The translations under genes were made by a program, and so were the position numbers. 64,000 nucleotides of DNA from NCBI GenBank assembly GCA_963722555.1, contig CAVRNQ010000007.1:2542001-2606000 (forward strand), given 5' to 3'. The notes beneath the pieces are model-generated. The model searched no databases. It was not told the origin of the DNA and saw only the letters and a list, made by a program, of their open reading frames with translations. Source of the DNA: Bog-366 sp963722555. GTDB taxonomy: Bacteria; Acidobacteriota; Terriglobia; UBA7540. This document shows, in pieces, positions 1-10,141 of the stretch (its first letter is position 1; the number at the start of each line of letters is the position of its first letter).

Positions 1-2271
1 AGACCGGGCGTTGAGGCGACCAACATGCAGACGGCGCCGATGGTTACGTTTCGGGGGTTCGACAGCCTTTACAGCCAAGCGCTGGGCTCCTCCGACATCG
101 TTCGAACACAGCACCTGACCCAGGATCTCAACTGGGTTCATGGCAGCCATACCATCCAGGTCGGGGGTACCGAGCGGTGGATCCGGGATGGGTCCAGAGA
201 CTTCAGTAACTCCTTTTCCAATGCGGAAACCGATGCTTCATGGATGGATAATACAGGATTATCTGCAGGCGTGCCGGATCTGGCCCCGTCCTTCAGAGGT
301 GCTTTCAATGATGCAGACGCGGCTGTGTTGGGCCTCGTCACAAGGCAATATTCCAACTACAACTATGACATCAACGGCAAGCTGCTCCCGCAGGGCGCCC
401 CGGTGCTACGTACGTTTGCCGCCCAGGAGTACGAGTGGTACGTGCAGGATACTTGGCGCGCGACCCGTGGGCTGAACATAACGGCTGGGCTTCGTTACTC
501 GCTGGAGCCGCCTTGGTACGAAGCGAATCACCAACAAGTCTCAATGATTCCGAACATGGCCCAGTGGTCTAACGAACGGAATCAGCTTGCCGCCGAGGGC
601 CGTTCGCAGGCTGAGGCGGGGACGGTCGCGTATGTCGCAGCGAACAGCGCTCAAGGCGGCCCCCTGTATCCATACCATAAGAAGAACTTTGCACCGCGAT
701 TGGCGCTGGCATACTCACCTCAATCGAGCGAGGGGTGGCGTAAATGGCTGTTTGGTGGACCGGGAAAGACTGTAATCCGCGCCGGCTCGGGCATGTTCTA
801 TGACATGCTTGGTTCGGGAGTCCTTCACCAGTTCAACTCGGTGGCTCCGGGGTTTTCCGTGTCTATGACGAACTCTGCAGGCGAGCTGAATGCAGTCACC
901 GCCCCGCGCTTCACGAGTGTGACCGGGATCCCTGCGCAGCTTGTTCAACCTGCTCCGCAGGGCGGGTTTCCTGTGCAGGCTCCGGACGCGTTCGCCATTA
1001 CCCACGCGATTGATCCCACCATCAAGCCTCCTTACACGGTGAACCTGGACTTCAGCGTGGGCCGGGAACTGCCCGGCGGGTTTACAGTGACTGGATCCTA
1101 CGTGGGCAGGCTTTCTCACCGCTCCTTGGTCTTTTCGGATCTTGCCCAGCCAACAAACCTGGTCGACCCGGCATCCGGCATGACTTATTTCCAGGCCGCC
1201 GATAAGCTGATTCTCTACGAAAATGCAAACACGCCGGCCTCGGCAGTCCCCGCGATCCCTTTTTGGGAGGACCTCTGGCCAGGTGCCGCCGGCAACGGGC
1301 TCACAGCCACTCAGGCGATCTACAACGTGTACCAAGGCTGGGGTCACGACGGCACTGACGCGCTAAACGATATCGACCACAACTGCTCCCCCAGCTGCAG
1401 TAGGCTCGGCCCATATGCCATGTTCAATCAACAGTACTCCTGGCTTTCTGCGTACCGGTCCATCGGATGGGGGAGTTATCACGCGCTGCAGTGGACCGTT
1501 CGAAAGCGCTTTGGCCAAGGTGTGCAGTTCGACTTGAATTACACGTGGTCAAAATCAATGGATCTGGGATCGCTGGCTGAGTGGCAGAGGGACTGGAACC
1601 AGAACGGAAATATCATAAACGCGGACAATAAGTGGCAGAACAAGGCCGTTTCGAACTACGACATGACGCATCAGTTTAACGCAAACTGGCTCCTCCAAGC
1701 GCCGCTGGGCCGGGGCAGGAAGTTTCTAGGCCACATCAACCGCCCGCTGGACGCACTCATCGGAGGCTGGCAATTAGCTGGCCTGTGGAGGTGGACAAGC
1801 GGTCTCCCTTACGGCGTCGATAACGGACGGGCTTGGCCCACCAGCTGGAACAATCAAGGCTTTGCGACACAGATAGGACCCGTTCCGACGCCAAGGACCA
1901 CGCGAAATGCTCCTGCGGTCGCCGGCCCGGGGGGACCCAACATCTGGCCAGATCCGGCGGCGGCTTTGGCTGCCTATGCGCAAACGCTGCCGGGTCAGGC
2001 CGGCCAGCGTAACGGAGTCCGCGGAGACGGCTATTTCGACGTGGATACGGGGATCAGCAAGAGGTTTATCATGCCGTATAATGAGAAGCATAGTATTCAG
2101 TTCCGCTGGGAGACGTTCAATGTCGGCAACAACGTCAGGTTCTACTTGGGTTCTAGTGATATCGCTAATCAGGAATATTTGACCCTCAGCCGGTCGGCGG
2201 TTTTCGGCAAGTACTCCGCCCAGCTCACGGACCCGCGGGTGATGCAATTCAGCCTTCGGTATGAATTCTGA
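1..2271 (+). CDS. TonB-dependent receptor, 5'-truncated by window edge
   Basis: C-terminal part of an outer-membrane beta-barrel receptor of the Oar/carboxypeptidase-regulatory-domain type. The frame is open from base 1, so the signal peptide, N-terminal beta-sandwich and plug lie outside the window; the ATG at 25 is only an internal Met. What is visible is barrel sequence rich in aromatic strands, with typical phrases such as YVQDTWRATRGLNITAGLRY and a C-terminal aromatic strand ending in Phe (SLRYEF), as needed for Bam assembly. It resembles the complete receptor at 21877-25191 in layout. The substrate is probably an oligosaccharide or plant-derived compound, judged only from neighbouring hydrolases. 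The family call is firm; the ligand is unknown. Confidence 0.9.
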   Translation, partial: RPGVEATNMQTAPMVTFRGFDSLYSQALGSSDIVRTQHLTQDLNWVHGSHTIQVGGTERWIRDGSRDFSNSFSNAETDASWMDNTGLSAGVPDLAPSFRGAFNDADAAVLGLVTRQYSNYNYDINGKLLPQGAPVLRTFAAQEYEWYVQDTWRATRGLNITAGLRYSLEPPWYEANHQQVSMIPNMAQWSNERNQLAAEGRSQAEAGTVAYVAANSAQGGPLYPYHKKNFAPRLALAYSPQSSEGWRKWLFGGPGKTVIRAGSGMFYDMLGSGVLHQFNSVAPGFSVSMTNSAGELNAVTAPRFTSVTGIPAQLVQPAPQGGFPVQAPDAFAITHAIDPTIKPPYTVNLDFSVGRELPGGFTVTGSYVGRLSHRSLVFSDLAQPTNLVDPASGMTYFQAADKLILYENANTPASAVPAIPFWEDLWPGAAGNGLTATQAIYNVYQGWGHDGTDALNDIDHNCSPSCSRLGPYAMFNQQYSWLSAYRSIGWGSYHALQWTVRKRFGQGVQFDLNYTWSKSMDLGSLAEWQRDWNQNGNIINADNKWQNKAVSNYDMTHQFNANWLLQAPLGRGRKFLGHINRPLDALIGGWQLAGLWRWTSGLPYGVDNGRAWPTSWNNQGFATQIGPVPTPRTTRNAPAVAGPGGPNIWPDPAAALAAYAQTLPGQAGQRNGVRGDGYFDVDTGISKRFIMPYNEKHSIQFRWETFNVGNNVRFYLGSSDIANQEYLTLSRSAVFGKYSAQLTDPRVMQFSLRYEF

Positions 2272-2540
2272 GGCACAGAATCGCAGGTTGCGAATGGGAA
2301 GACCTACAATTGCGAGAGCAGCAGGACTATCTAAAAACGCCGTGTGCGTGCGTCATCGCGCGGGGCCGTTCGGACGGCCGCGGAGAGCCTCGGACTGCTC
2401 GTCAGCGACGCCTCGACAGACCTCGCTCTTTCCTCGCGTTCGGGCGTTTGCTTAAGCGGGAAACTGAGGACCAGGGGAGCACGACCGTGTCGCTCGGCCA
2501 GATGCGTAGAAGTCATGAATAGCAGCAAGGAGGGCCCAAA

Positions 2541-3629
2541 ATGGACAGAAGGCAGTTTGTAAAGGCATCAACCGCGGGGATGAGCACCTTGGCAGCCGGC
2601 CTGGGTATCAAGGACCTAAATGCGAGTTCGCCAGCAGAGCCAGGGACAGCCCCGGCCGTTGCCTCGGGGGATAAGATTGGGCGTCCAGTTCGGATTGTCA
2701 GTATCGGCTTGGCCGAGGTGCATCCGCCCGACATCGGTTCTCCTCCCCATGCGCATTCGCTCGACGAAATCGCCGGGTTGGTGGACAAGGAGGGAGCGCG
2801 CGGGACTGACGTCATCATCTTACCGGAACTGTGCCAAGACCAGGACGCTAATAGCCTGGAAACGCTGGAGGGTCCGACGATCACGACTATCGCGCGTCTG
2901 GCCCAGAAACATCAGACGTACGTTGTTTGCCCCATCGATCGCAAAGAGGGTGAGCGGCGATACAACTCAGCGGTATTGCTGGACCGCAAGGGCCAAGTGG
3001 CGAGCATTTACAACAAGCTCTATCCGGTGTGGCAAGAGGAATGTATGATTCAACCGCCGCAGAAGCCGGTGCTCCCAGGTGCAGGAGTCACGGTCCACCA
3101 GGCGGATTTTGGACGAATTGGTTTGGCGATTTGCTTTGACGTGAATTGGAACGCCTTGTGGGAGCGCATGGCGGACCTGGGGGCGGAACTGGTGATTTGG
3201 CCGAGTGCGTACTCAGCAGGCCGGTCGCTGCAGGCATGGGCGATCAGCTATAACTACTATATTGTCAGTGCGACGTGGGTTCCGGATTGCCTTGTATACG
3301 ACATAGATGGTGAGCGACTGCTGCACGAACAGAACAATCAGGGCAACGGCGTCAACATCAGCCGGATCACGCTGGACTTGGACCGCTGCATCTTTCATCA
3401 GGACTTGAATCTTCCCGAGAAGCGCGACAAGCTGCTGAAGGAACATGGCGACGACGTTACACAGGAGAAGTGGATGCCGATGGAAGGATGGTTCGTGCTG
3501 AAAGCGAAGCGCCCGGGGGTCAGTGCTCGAGAACTGGCGCGGCAGTATGGCCTGGAAGAGTTGGCGCACTACATCAATCGCAGCCGCTGCGAGATCGATA
3601 AGTGCCGTGGCTGGGAGTTTCATGGATAG
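2541..3629 (+). CDS. Tat-exported carbon-nitrogen hydrolase (nitrilase superfamily)
   Basis: A 362-aa nitrilase-superfamily amidase/hydrolase. The N-terminus (DRRQFVK then an Ala/Gly-rich stretch) is a twin-arginine signal, so the enzyme should act outside the cytoplasm. The Glu-Lys-Cys triad is in place: E96 in ILPELCQD, K159 in YNKLYPVW and C198 in LAICFDVNW. The family cleaves nonpeptide C-N bonds such as amides, carbamoyl groups or nitriles; the substrate cannot be told. The start is supported by an AGGAGGG motif about 8 bases upstream. It follows the truncated TonB receptor by 269 bp and precedes the LacI regulator, which suggests a role in breaking down an imported compound. Confidence 0.88.
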   Translation: MDRRQFVKASTAGMSTLAAGLGIKDLNASSPAEPGTAPAVASGDKIGRPVRIVSIGLAEVHPPDIGSPPHAHSLDEIAGLVDKEGARGTDVIILPELCQDQDANSLETLEGPTITTIARLAQKHQTYVVCPIDRKEGERRYNSAVLLDRKGQVASIYNKLYPVWQEECMIQPPQKPVLPGAGVTVHQADFGRIGLAICFDVNWNALWERMADLGAELVIWPSAYSAGRSLQAWAISYNYYIVSATWVPDCLVYDIDGERLLHEQNNQGNGVNISRITLDLDRCIFHQDLNLPEKRDKLLKEHGDDVTQEKWMPMEGWFVLKAKRPGVSARELARQYGLEELAHYINRSRCEIDKCRGWEFHG

Positions 3630-3933
3630 CGTTCCTGCGTGAGGCTTGATTCCTTCGAGCACGCGCTGGCTGGGGGGGGGCAATTCCATCTGCGCCAAGG
3701 GACCTGTGTCTTGGGTTTGGCAAGCTATTACGCTGTCCCGAGGCCGACGTTGTGCCTGTCTACCAGCCGCGATAGGAACCGGCGGAGATTCGGAACCGGT
3801 CGCGACCGCCGAGGGTAGCCAGGAGGCGGTGGTGGAGATCGGGCAGATTCGTAAGCCAGTGTAAACTCGGTTAGCCTTGCAGATGAAAGCCCGTCCACAA
3901 GACCAGGAACCATAACCGACTCGAGTAGGTAAC
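3630..3933. other. Intergenic, presumed lacI promoter region
   Basis: 304 bp with no supportable gene. It contains a run of eight or more G near 3672 and presumably the promoter of the LacI-type gene. I could not pick out a convincing operator or terminator. Confidence 0.4.
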
Positions 3934-5013
3934 ATGGAAACCGACAGAGCCAACGCAGTTGTTCAACAATCGTTTGCAAAAATCAGGGTGACACTCAGGG
4001 ATATCGCCAAGGAATGCGGCGTCGATGTCGCCACGGTTTCACGATCCCTCAGCGGTGGCTATGGCATCCGGAAAGAAACGCGGCAGAGGGTACTGGCAGT
4101 TGCCCAGCGACTGAATTACCAGCCGAACCAAATGGCCAGGGGGTTGGCAACGGGGAAGTCGTCCACGCTGGCCCTGATCATCAGCGATATTCGCAATCCC
4201 TTTTTCTCCGAACTGGCGCGCGGAGCGGAGGACGCAGCCTCGGCTGCCGGATACGATTTGTTGCTCTGCAATAGCGACCTGGACCGGCTCAAGCAGATGC
4301 GTTATCTGCGGTCACTTCTTGCCAAGCGGGTGGATGGGATTGTAATGAACTCGGTGCTCGAGTTGAGCCCGGGAGCCCAAGATGAACTGAGCCATTGTGG
4401 TGTACCGATTGTCTTGCTCAGCCGATCCAGGGACGTGCGTGGGTTTTCGACGGTCACAGCCGACAACTTTCAGGGGGGCTTTCTGGCGGGGAAATGCCTG
4501 ATCGATCTCGGCCATCAAGTGATGGCTCACTTCACGGGCTCGCGCAAACACGGCAATCTGGCTGATCGTGCCAACGGTTTTCTGAAAGCCGTGAACTCCT
4601 CAGAAGGGAAGCCTGAAGCTATCGTCATCCGTGGTCATCACAGCTACGAGGGCGGATGCGAGATGATGCAGCGGTTGCTAAGAAACCGCCGCAACGTCAG
4701 CGCGGTGTTTGCTTGTAACGATGCGGTGGCTTTCGGGGCCATCCGGACGGCCTTTGAGGCGGGGGTGCGGATTCCGGCAGACATTTCGGTGGTAGGTTTC
4801 GACAACGTGGAGTTCGCGGCGTTAACGCGCCCGCCGTTAACCACCATCGATCAGCCCCGATACGGCCTGGGTCAGGCAGCGGTGGAAATTCTGTTAAGCC
4901 ATATCGGATGCGATGGCCCCTGGGCACCGGAGTATCGCACGCTTGGGGTAAAACTTGTCGAGCGCGAATCTTGTTTGCCATGGGGTGAGATCCGCCGTGG
5001 AGGGGGGCAATGA
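3934..5013 (+). CDS. LacI-family transcriptional regulator
   Basis: A 359-aa LacI/GalR repressor. The N-terminal helix-turn-helix and hinge occupy about residues 20-72 (VTLRDIAKECGVDVATVSRS, then YQPNQMARGLATGKS). The rest is the periplasmic-binding-protein-like effector domain, with the usual LIISDIRNPFF and VVGFDNVEFA segments. It represses or activates sugar-utilisation genes in response to a small sugar or metabolite. Its stop codon overlaps the start of the downstream glycosidase-like gene by 4 bp (ATGA), so the two are translationally coupled and probably respond to the same compound. No clear CG-centred operator was identified by eye. Confidence 0.93.
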   Translation: METDRANAVVQQSFAKIRVTLRDIAKECGVDVATVSRSLSGGYGIRKETRQRVLAVAQRLNYQPNQMARGLATGKSSTLALIISDIRNPFFSELARGAEDAASAAGYDLLLCNSDLDRLKQMRYLRSLLAKRVDGIVMNSVLELSPGAQDELSHCGVPIVLLSRSRDVRGFSTVTADNFQGGFLAGKCLIDLGHQVMAHFTGSRKHGNLADRANGFLKAVNSSEGKPEAIVIRGHHSYEGGCEMMQRLLRNRRNVSAVFACNDAVAFGAIRTAFEAGVRIPADISVVGFDNVEFAALTRPPLTTIDQPRYGLGQAAVEILLSHIGCDGPWAPEYRTLGVKLVERESCLPWGEIRRGGGQ

Positions 5014-7214
5014 CTGTTATGAACCGCCGTGAATTACTGAAGCGTACCGGTTTCGGCATGGCTACGTCTGCGCTGGCTGGGGTGAAGGTTGGCGAGGCGC
5101 TTGCCGCATGGGATTCTCCTGGGGGAGCGCTGGTTTCCTCCCCTGAATGGATTCGCACGGCCCGAATTATCCTGGCGGAAGGCTATAACTCACCTTTCTA
5201 CCCTTCCTATGAGTATGACCCGGAGAAAGCGCTTTCTATTACCCGCCAGGTCAATGCCGAAGCCATGCGTTATCCGGCGGCGTCCTATTACGCCTACTTT
5301 CCGACCAAGACCAAATACCCGATTCATCCCGAGCTGGGTGACCGCGATCCGTTCCAGCGGACGGTGGAGCTGTTTCACGATGCCGGGTTGAAGGTGATTG
5401 CTTACAATCCCCTCAACCATCCCTTTATGGATGTTCACTCGAATAACCCCAATTATCAGGACTGGATGAAACGCTATGCCGACGGTCGGCCGATGATCAC
5501 CCGACACTACGGTTATGCGGAATTCTATGAAGGATGCTTGAACTCTCCCTTCCGGGACGTGATCAAGGCAATGGTTGAGGAGGTGCTCACCCATTATCCC
5601 GTCGACCTGATGTACTTCGATGGCCCCTATCAGGGGATGGATTGCGCCGAGGATTTCTGCCATTGCCGCCACTGTGAGGCTGCTTACGAACAGGCCCACG
5701 GCAAGCGCGTTCCCAACCAAGATAAAGGGACGACGCTGGAGGAAGAGATCGAATACCGCAAGTGGATGGCTGGTGACGTCGCGGTGGGGCTTCTGGGAGA
5801 GATTCGCGAGATGATCCACCAGAAGCGGGATGTGCCGGTCCTTTACAACGACACAGCGCTTCTCACTAAGCACGAGTGGCGGGCGCGGGGATTTGCGGTG
5901 GTCGATGGTTTTATGTTCGAGGCTGCCCGGTCGCCCGAGGAAAAGCTGTTGAACCTGCAGTTAGGAAACTCCACCGGCAAGGTGATTTGGACGTATGTGG
6001 GCTCGCATACCGAGTACAACCGTGAGCATATGCGGGACGACACGGTGCGGGGTTGGTACAGCCACCCGGTGGAAGGGGAGGAGTTGGGGTTGGACGGGAC
6101 GATAGCCGTGGCTGGCAATGCCGGAGTGTGTTACTGGGGACTCGACCGGCTCTTCTACTTGCCCCAGGAACCGCTGGCGTATGGCGAGGGGCGGCGCATC
6201 AAGGCGGTTTTCGACTTCCTCGAGCGGCACGCGGCTTTGTTGCGGTCGGTACGGTCCATGTCGCCGGCAGCGGTCCTGGTTCCTTCGCAGTCGATCGACT
6301 GGTACCGCGGCAAGTACTGGGTGGCGAATCAGAACTACTATCAAGGAGCTTACCTTCTGCTGAAACATCTGGGATATGACGTGCAACCGTTTTTGGACTA
6401 CCAGATGCGAGGCGAGGAGTTGGCCAAGTACCGACTGGTCTACGTGCCCAATGCACCCTGCTTGAGCCAGGCTCAATGCGAGTTGCTTACCCAGTACGTG
6501 GAAAACGGCGGGTTCTTGGTGGCGACGCATCTGACCGCGGTGGCAGACGAATATGGGCGGGAGAGGAGCAGCGCCGGACTCGGGAAGCTGTTGGGCATCA
6601 AACTGGAGTTGACGGAACCGGTGGAGATTCCAGATCTTTACTTACGACTGCTGCCGTCGGGCAAGATTGTTCCCCAGGATCCCCAGGTGATGCGGTTTCA
6701 AGTAGAGGGCGATGCGGAGGTGGTGGCGGAGACCCAGGATCGTGGGCACCGGCGCAAGTTGGGTCCGGCCATTGTGCGGCGCAAACAGGGGAAGGGCGAA
6801 GCCATTTACATCGGGTCGGGGCTGGAGGCGATCTATGTGGAGACCTTGAATGAGGAATTGCGCACCTACATGGCTTCGCTGCTGGATCCAGTGCTCAGCA
6901 GCGCGCGGACTTATGAGGTGGAGGGGGGCTATCAGGCGGGTCTGATGGCGCAGTACGCGACCTCAGAGGAGGCGGTGTTGCTGCATCTGCTCGTGGACCG
7001 CGGGAGCATCTGGAAGAAACTGCTGGTGCAGGAAACGTTCCTGCCCATGACGAACCTGAAGGTACGCATTCGCCTGCCGGACAAGCGGCGGGTGAAGGCA
7101 GTGTCTCTCCTTTGGGAAGGAGGCAAAGCGACCTGGCAAGAGGGAGGAGGCTGGGTGGAAGTGACTGTGCCCAGCGTTGTAATGCGAGAAACGGTACAGG
7201 TGAGGCTGGCGTGA
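5010..7214 (+). CDS. Tat-exported glycoside-hydrolase-like protein with beta-galactosidase trimerisation-like domain
   Basis: A 734-aa secreted protein. The Tat motif NRRELLKR is at residues 5-12, followed by an Ala-rich hydrophobic segment. Residues about 45-390 look like a TIM-barrel hydrolase of the GH42/GH-like type, with VDLMYFDGPYQG (D204) followed by a compact Cys cluster C212, C217, C219, C222 that may bind metal. Residues about 410-560 resemble the beta-galactosidase trimerisation (amidotransferase-like) domain, with LVYVPNAPCLS and ENGGFLVATHL. The start overlaps the lacI stop by 4 bp; an in-frame ATG at 5019 is an alternative. It probably hydrolyses an oligosaccharide outside the cytoplasm. 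The exact GH family and substrate are unresolved. Confidence 0.75.
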   Translation: MTVMNRRELLKRTGFGMATSALAGVKVGEALAAWDSPGGALVSSPEWIRTARIILAEGYNSPFYPSYEYDPEKALSITRQVNAEAMRYPAASYYAYFPTKTKYPIHPELGDRDPFQRTVELFHDAGLKVIAYNPLNHPFMDVHSNNPNYQDWMKRYADGRPMITRHYGYAEFYEGCLNSPFRDVIKAMVEEVLTHYPVDLMYFDGPYQGMDCAEDFCHCRHCEAAYEQAHGKRVPNQDKGTTLEEEIEYRKWMAGDVAVGLLGEIREMIHQKRDVPVLYNDTALLTKHEWRARGFAVVDGFMFEAARSPEEKLLNLQLGNSTGKVIWTYVGSHTEYNREHMRDDTVRGWYSHPVEGEELGLDGTIAVAGNAGVCYWGLDRLFYLPQEPLAYGEGRRIKAVFDFLERHAALLRSVRSMSPAAVLVPSQSIDWYRGKYWVANQNYYQGAYLLLKHLGYDVQPFLDYQMRGEELAKYRLVYVPNAPCLSQAQCELLTQYVENGGFLVATHLTAVADEYGRERSSAGLGKLLGIKLELTEPVEIPDLYLRLLPSGKIVPQDPQVMRFQVEGDAEVVAETQDRGHRRKLGPAIVRRKQGKGEAIYIGSGLEAIYVETLNEELRTYMASLLDPVLSSARTYEVEGGYQAGLMAQYATSEEAVLLHLLVDRGSIWKKLLVQETFLPMTNLKVRIRLPDKRRVKAVSLLWEGGKATWQEGGGWVEVTVPSVVMRETVQVRLA

Positions 7215-7476
7215 ACAGAGGGGAGCGTCGGCCTAAAGAGGAGGGGTTGGGCAACCGCGGTTGATGCAAAGGAGGTTGGCGAAGCACTGCGCGGAGCAAT
7301 GCTGGGTTGGCCACACCAAATGGATCGTCGGACATGAAATCCTTCCCCGTTCCTGGCAAGCCGGCCTTGGGGATTATGCCTCCCTTAACCTTGCCCTACC
7401 CCGTCCCCTGGGCTGGAGGGTGGCTGCTGCGGCCGCGACCAAATTCGAGCGCGAAAACGAATAAAGGAGATCAGAA

Positions 7477-8244
7477 ATGAACGAGCAGAGGGGATTCCAA
7501 GGGATGACGGCACTGGTGACGGGTGCGAGCAGTGGCATCGGGGCCGAGACAGCCTACGCCCTGGGGTCGCGTGGCGCCTTTGTGCTGATTCATTACCATC
7601 ACCATCAGGACGGGGCTGATGAGGTGTTGCAGAGAATCCGCGACGCATCCGGGGACGGGTTGCTGCTTCAAGCAGACCTCAATCGGATGGAAGGCGTTCA
7701 TGGCCTGATCGAGCAAGTTCGGAAAACCGGGCGAGCGATTGACATTCTGGTGAACAACGCCGGCTCTTTGATCGAAAGAACCCGCTTTCTTGAGTTTACG
7801 GAAGACCTCTGGAATCAGGTATTGACCCTCAATCTCACCAGCGCGGTCTTCATCACGCAAGCAGTCCTGCCACAGATGGTGGAGCGCAAAAAGGGTTTTG
7901 TGGTCAATATCTCATCTGTAGCGGCGCGATTTGGAGGAGGACTCGGTGCGCTCGCTTACTCGACTGCAAAAGGGGCGGTGTTGACGTTCACCAAAGCCTT
8001 GGCGCGAGAGTTTGCTCCTTACGGAATTCGGACCAACGCCGTTTCACCCGGGACCATCGACACCAACTATCACCGCAACTTTTCCAAGCCGGAGGCGCTC
8101 GAAGCTTGCGCTTCCGCCACCCCCATGGGCCGAATCGGAAAGCCCGAGGAAGTTGCCGATGTGGTCGTTTTCCTGTGCTCAGAGGGTGCGCGCTTTATCC
8201 AAGGGCAGGTGGTTGAAGTGAACGGCGGCTTCCTGATGGTTTGA
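7477..8244 (+). CDS. SDR-family oxidoreductase
   Basis: A 255-aa classical short-chain dehydrogenase/reductase. The cofactor loop TGASSGIG is at residues 15-22, the NNAG motif at 93-96, the catalytic Ser near 147 and the YxxxK pair Y161/K165 in YSTAKGA. The C-terminal sequence GQVVEVNGGF is typical. It would oxidise or reduce a sugar, sugar acid or 3-hydroxyacyl substrate with NAD(P). The start has AAGGAG about 7 bases upstream. It sits before an ExuT-like carrier, so a sugar-acid substrate is the best guess, by context only. Confidence 0.9.
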   Translation: MNEQRGFQGMTALVTGASSGIGAETAYALGSRGAFVLIHYHHHQDGADEVLQRIRDASGDGLLLQADLNRMEGVHGLIEQVRKTGRAIDILVNNAGSLIERTRFLEFTEDLWNQVLTLNLTSAVFITQAVLPQMVERKKGFVVNISSVAARFGGGLGALAYSTAKGAVLTFTKALAREFAPYGIRTNAVSPGTIDTNYHRNFSKPEALEACASATPMGRIGKPEEVADVVVFLCSEGARFIQGQVVEVNGGFLMV

Positions 8245-8493
8245 GCTGGATGGAACAGGCGAAGGCGACACGGAAATAACGGACGATCCGGCAGGCAAGG
8301 AAAAACAACTGCGCCAGGGAGACATCGCCGCATGCATGGTTGACCCGATCCCGGGCAGGCGGGTGCACGTCCCGGCCACCAACTGCGTGCTGGATGCCCA
8401 GCGCAAGTGCGATTCCTCAAAGTAACTCGGCGTTCTCCTCAGAGGCTTCAGCTATAATCGGCACTCTGTGCAACTTCCAGGAAACCTTCTCTA

Positions 8494-9717
8494 GTGCAAA
8501 AAAGCGACCCTCGACTTCGGTGGTTGATGATTACTCTGGTGTTCTGGGCCACCGCCATCAACTACCTGGACCGCCAGACGCTGTCGGTTGTTGCACCTCT
8601 CTTAATTGACCAATTCAAGATGACCAACGTGACTTATTCCCGGGTCATCTCGGCGTTCATGCTCGCCTATACCATCATGAACGGGGTTTCCGGCCCGCTG
8701 ATTGATCGGCTGGGCACGCGGGTCGGCTACGCGCTCACCACGGTCTGGTGGTCACTAGCGGCCATGTTACACGCCCTGGCGAATGGATCATGGTCGCTCG
8801 GTGTCTACCGCTTCTTGCTCGGAGTCGGCGAGGCGGGAAACTGGCCAGGCGGGGTGAAGGTGGTCGCAGAATGGTTCCCCGTCTCTGAACGAGCACTCGC
8901 CTCGGGGATTTTCAATAGCGGTTCGTCGCTGGGAGCCATCCTCGCGCCTCCTATCGTGGTCTGGATCGTGCTGAGATTTGGATGGCGTGCCGCATTCGTG
9001 TTCCTGGGAGCGACGGGGCTTATCTGGGTCGCGATATGGTTACGCGTGTACCACACTCCGGCCGAGAGTGAGCAGGAAGAAAAACCTCTGAGGATCTCCA
9101 CCGGGCAGTTGTTTCGCGAGCGATTCGTTTGGACTTTCACGCTGGCGAAGGTTTTCCTGGATCCGGTCTGGTACTTCTATATTTTCTGGTTTCCGGAATA
9201 TCTGAAGCGCGCGCGTCACTTTGATCTGGCCAGCATTGGCCGATATGCCTGGATCCCTTTTGTGGTCGCCTGCATCGGCAATCTCCTGGGCGGCTGGCTG
9301 GCCGGGATTCTTCTCCGGCGCGGCGTGTCATTGACACTTGCACGCAAAGGATCCGTGACCGTCTTCGCGCTTCTGATGGCTTCCGCGATTCCGGCAGTGT
9401 TGGTCGAGAGCGCAACAATTTCCATCGGGCTCGTTTCCCTGGCGACGCTCGGATATACTGGCTGCGCAGCCAATATGCTGGCCTTTCCAGCGGACGTGTT
9501 TCCGAAGAATGTCCTGGGTTCGATCTGGGGACTGGCCAGCATGGGTTCGGGCTTTGGAGGCATTGTATTCGCCCTGCTGACCGGCTGGGTGGTTGACCAC
9601 TATTCCTACGTGCCTGTGTTTATCGGCTTCGGGCTCATGCCGATGATTTGCATCCTCATCATCTGGCTCCTCGTCGGCCCTCTCCGCCCGCGCCAGCTCG
9701 CGGACGCAGAGATTTGA
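8494..9717 (+). CDS. MFS transporter, anion:cation symporter (hexuronate-like) family
   Basis: A 407-aa major-facilitator carrier with about 12 predicted membrane segments. The N-terminal WATAINYLDRQTLSVVAPLL is characteristic of the ACS family that includes ExuT and other sugar-acid importers. The charged loop DRLGTRVGY after TM2 fits the MFS signature. The chosen start is GTG at 8494 with only a weak upstream AGGAAA; an in-frame ATG lies at 8527 but would clip the cytoplasmic N-terminus. It probably imports hexuronates, aldonates or similar monocarboxylates for the nearby SDR and dehydratase enzymes. Family confident, substrate inferred. Confidence 0.87.
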   Translation: MQKSDPRLRWLMITLVFWATAINYLDRQTLSVVAPLLIDQFKMTNVTYSRVISAFMLAYTIMNGVSGPLIDRLGTRVGYALTTVWWSLAAMLHALANGSWSLGVYRFLLGVGEAGNWPGGVKVVAEWFPVSERALASGIFNSGSSLGAILAPPIVVWIVLRFGWRAAFVFLGATGLIWVAIWLRVYHTPAESEQEEKPLRISTGQLFRERFVWTFTLAKVFLDPVWYFYIFWFPEYLKRARHFDLASIGRYAWIPFVVACIGNLLGGWLAGILLRRGVSLTLARKGSVTVFALLMASAIPAVLVESATISIGLVSLATLGYTGCAANMLAFPADVFPKNVLGSIWGLASMGSGFGGIVFALLTGWVVDHYSYVPVFIGFGLMPMICILIIWLLVGPLRPRQLADAEI

Positions 9718-9829
9718 ATACCCGATACTTCCATCGTCCCTCATCGATAACCTCGCGTCCGCAATAATTCCGTACGCCCCGATTCACACCTTCAAGTGAC
9801 GACAATGTCCGGGGTGTGCGATCCCGTCG

Positions 9830-10141
9830 TTGATGCCAAGGGACGTGGAAGGTATAGGGGATGTGGTGCAAGTCTTAGGGGGCGGCACCCCGTCAACTTC
9901 GGTCGCCGAATATTGGGAAGGTGGCGATGTGGTTTGGTATTCACCGTCCGATTTGACTGCGGCGGGGGCGATGTTCATGTTCCGTTCGTCGAAGAATATC
10001 ACCCCGCTTGGGCTCGAAAAGAGTTCGGCACATCTGTTTCCAGCGAACTGCGTGATGATGACAAGCCGAGCCACGATAGGCGTGGTGGCGATCAATAAGT
10101 CTGCCGCTTGCACGAATCAAGGATTCATCACCTGTGTTCCG
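9830..10141 (+). pseudogene. Fragment of type I restriction specificity subunit (hsdS remnant)
   Basis: An in-frame stretch reads LGGGTPSTS, then YWEGGDVVWYSPSDL, then ITSRATIGV-like text (MMTSRATIGVVAINK) and TNQGFITCVP. This is the order of conserved pieces in a single target-recognition domain of HsdS. Only about 100 residues remain. There is no partner half, and no hsdM or hsdR anywhere in the window. It lies between an MFS gene and a convergent SDR gene and has no credible start signal, so it is a decayed remnant left by transfer or deletion. The rest of 9718-10405 holds nothing I can identify. Confidence 0.7.
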
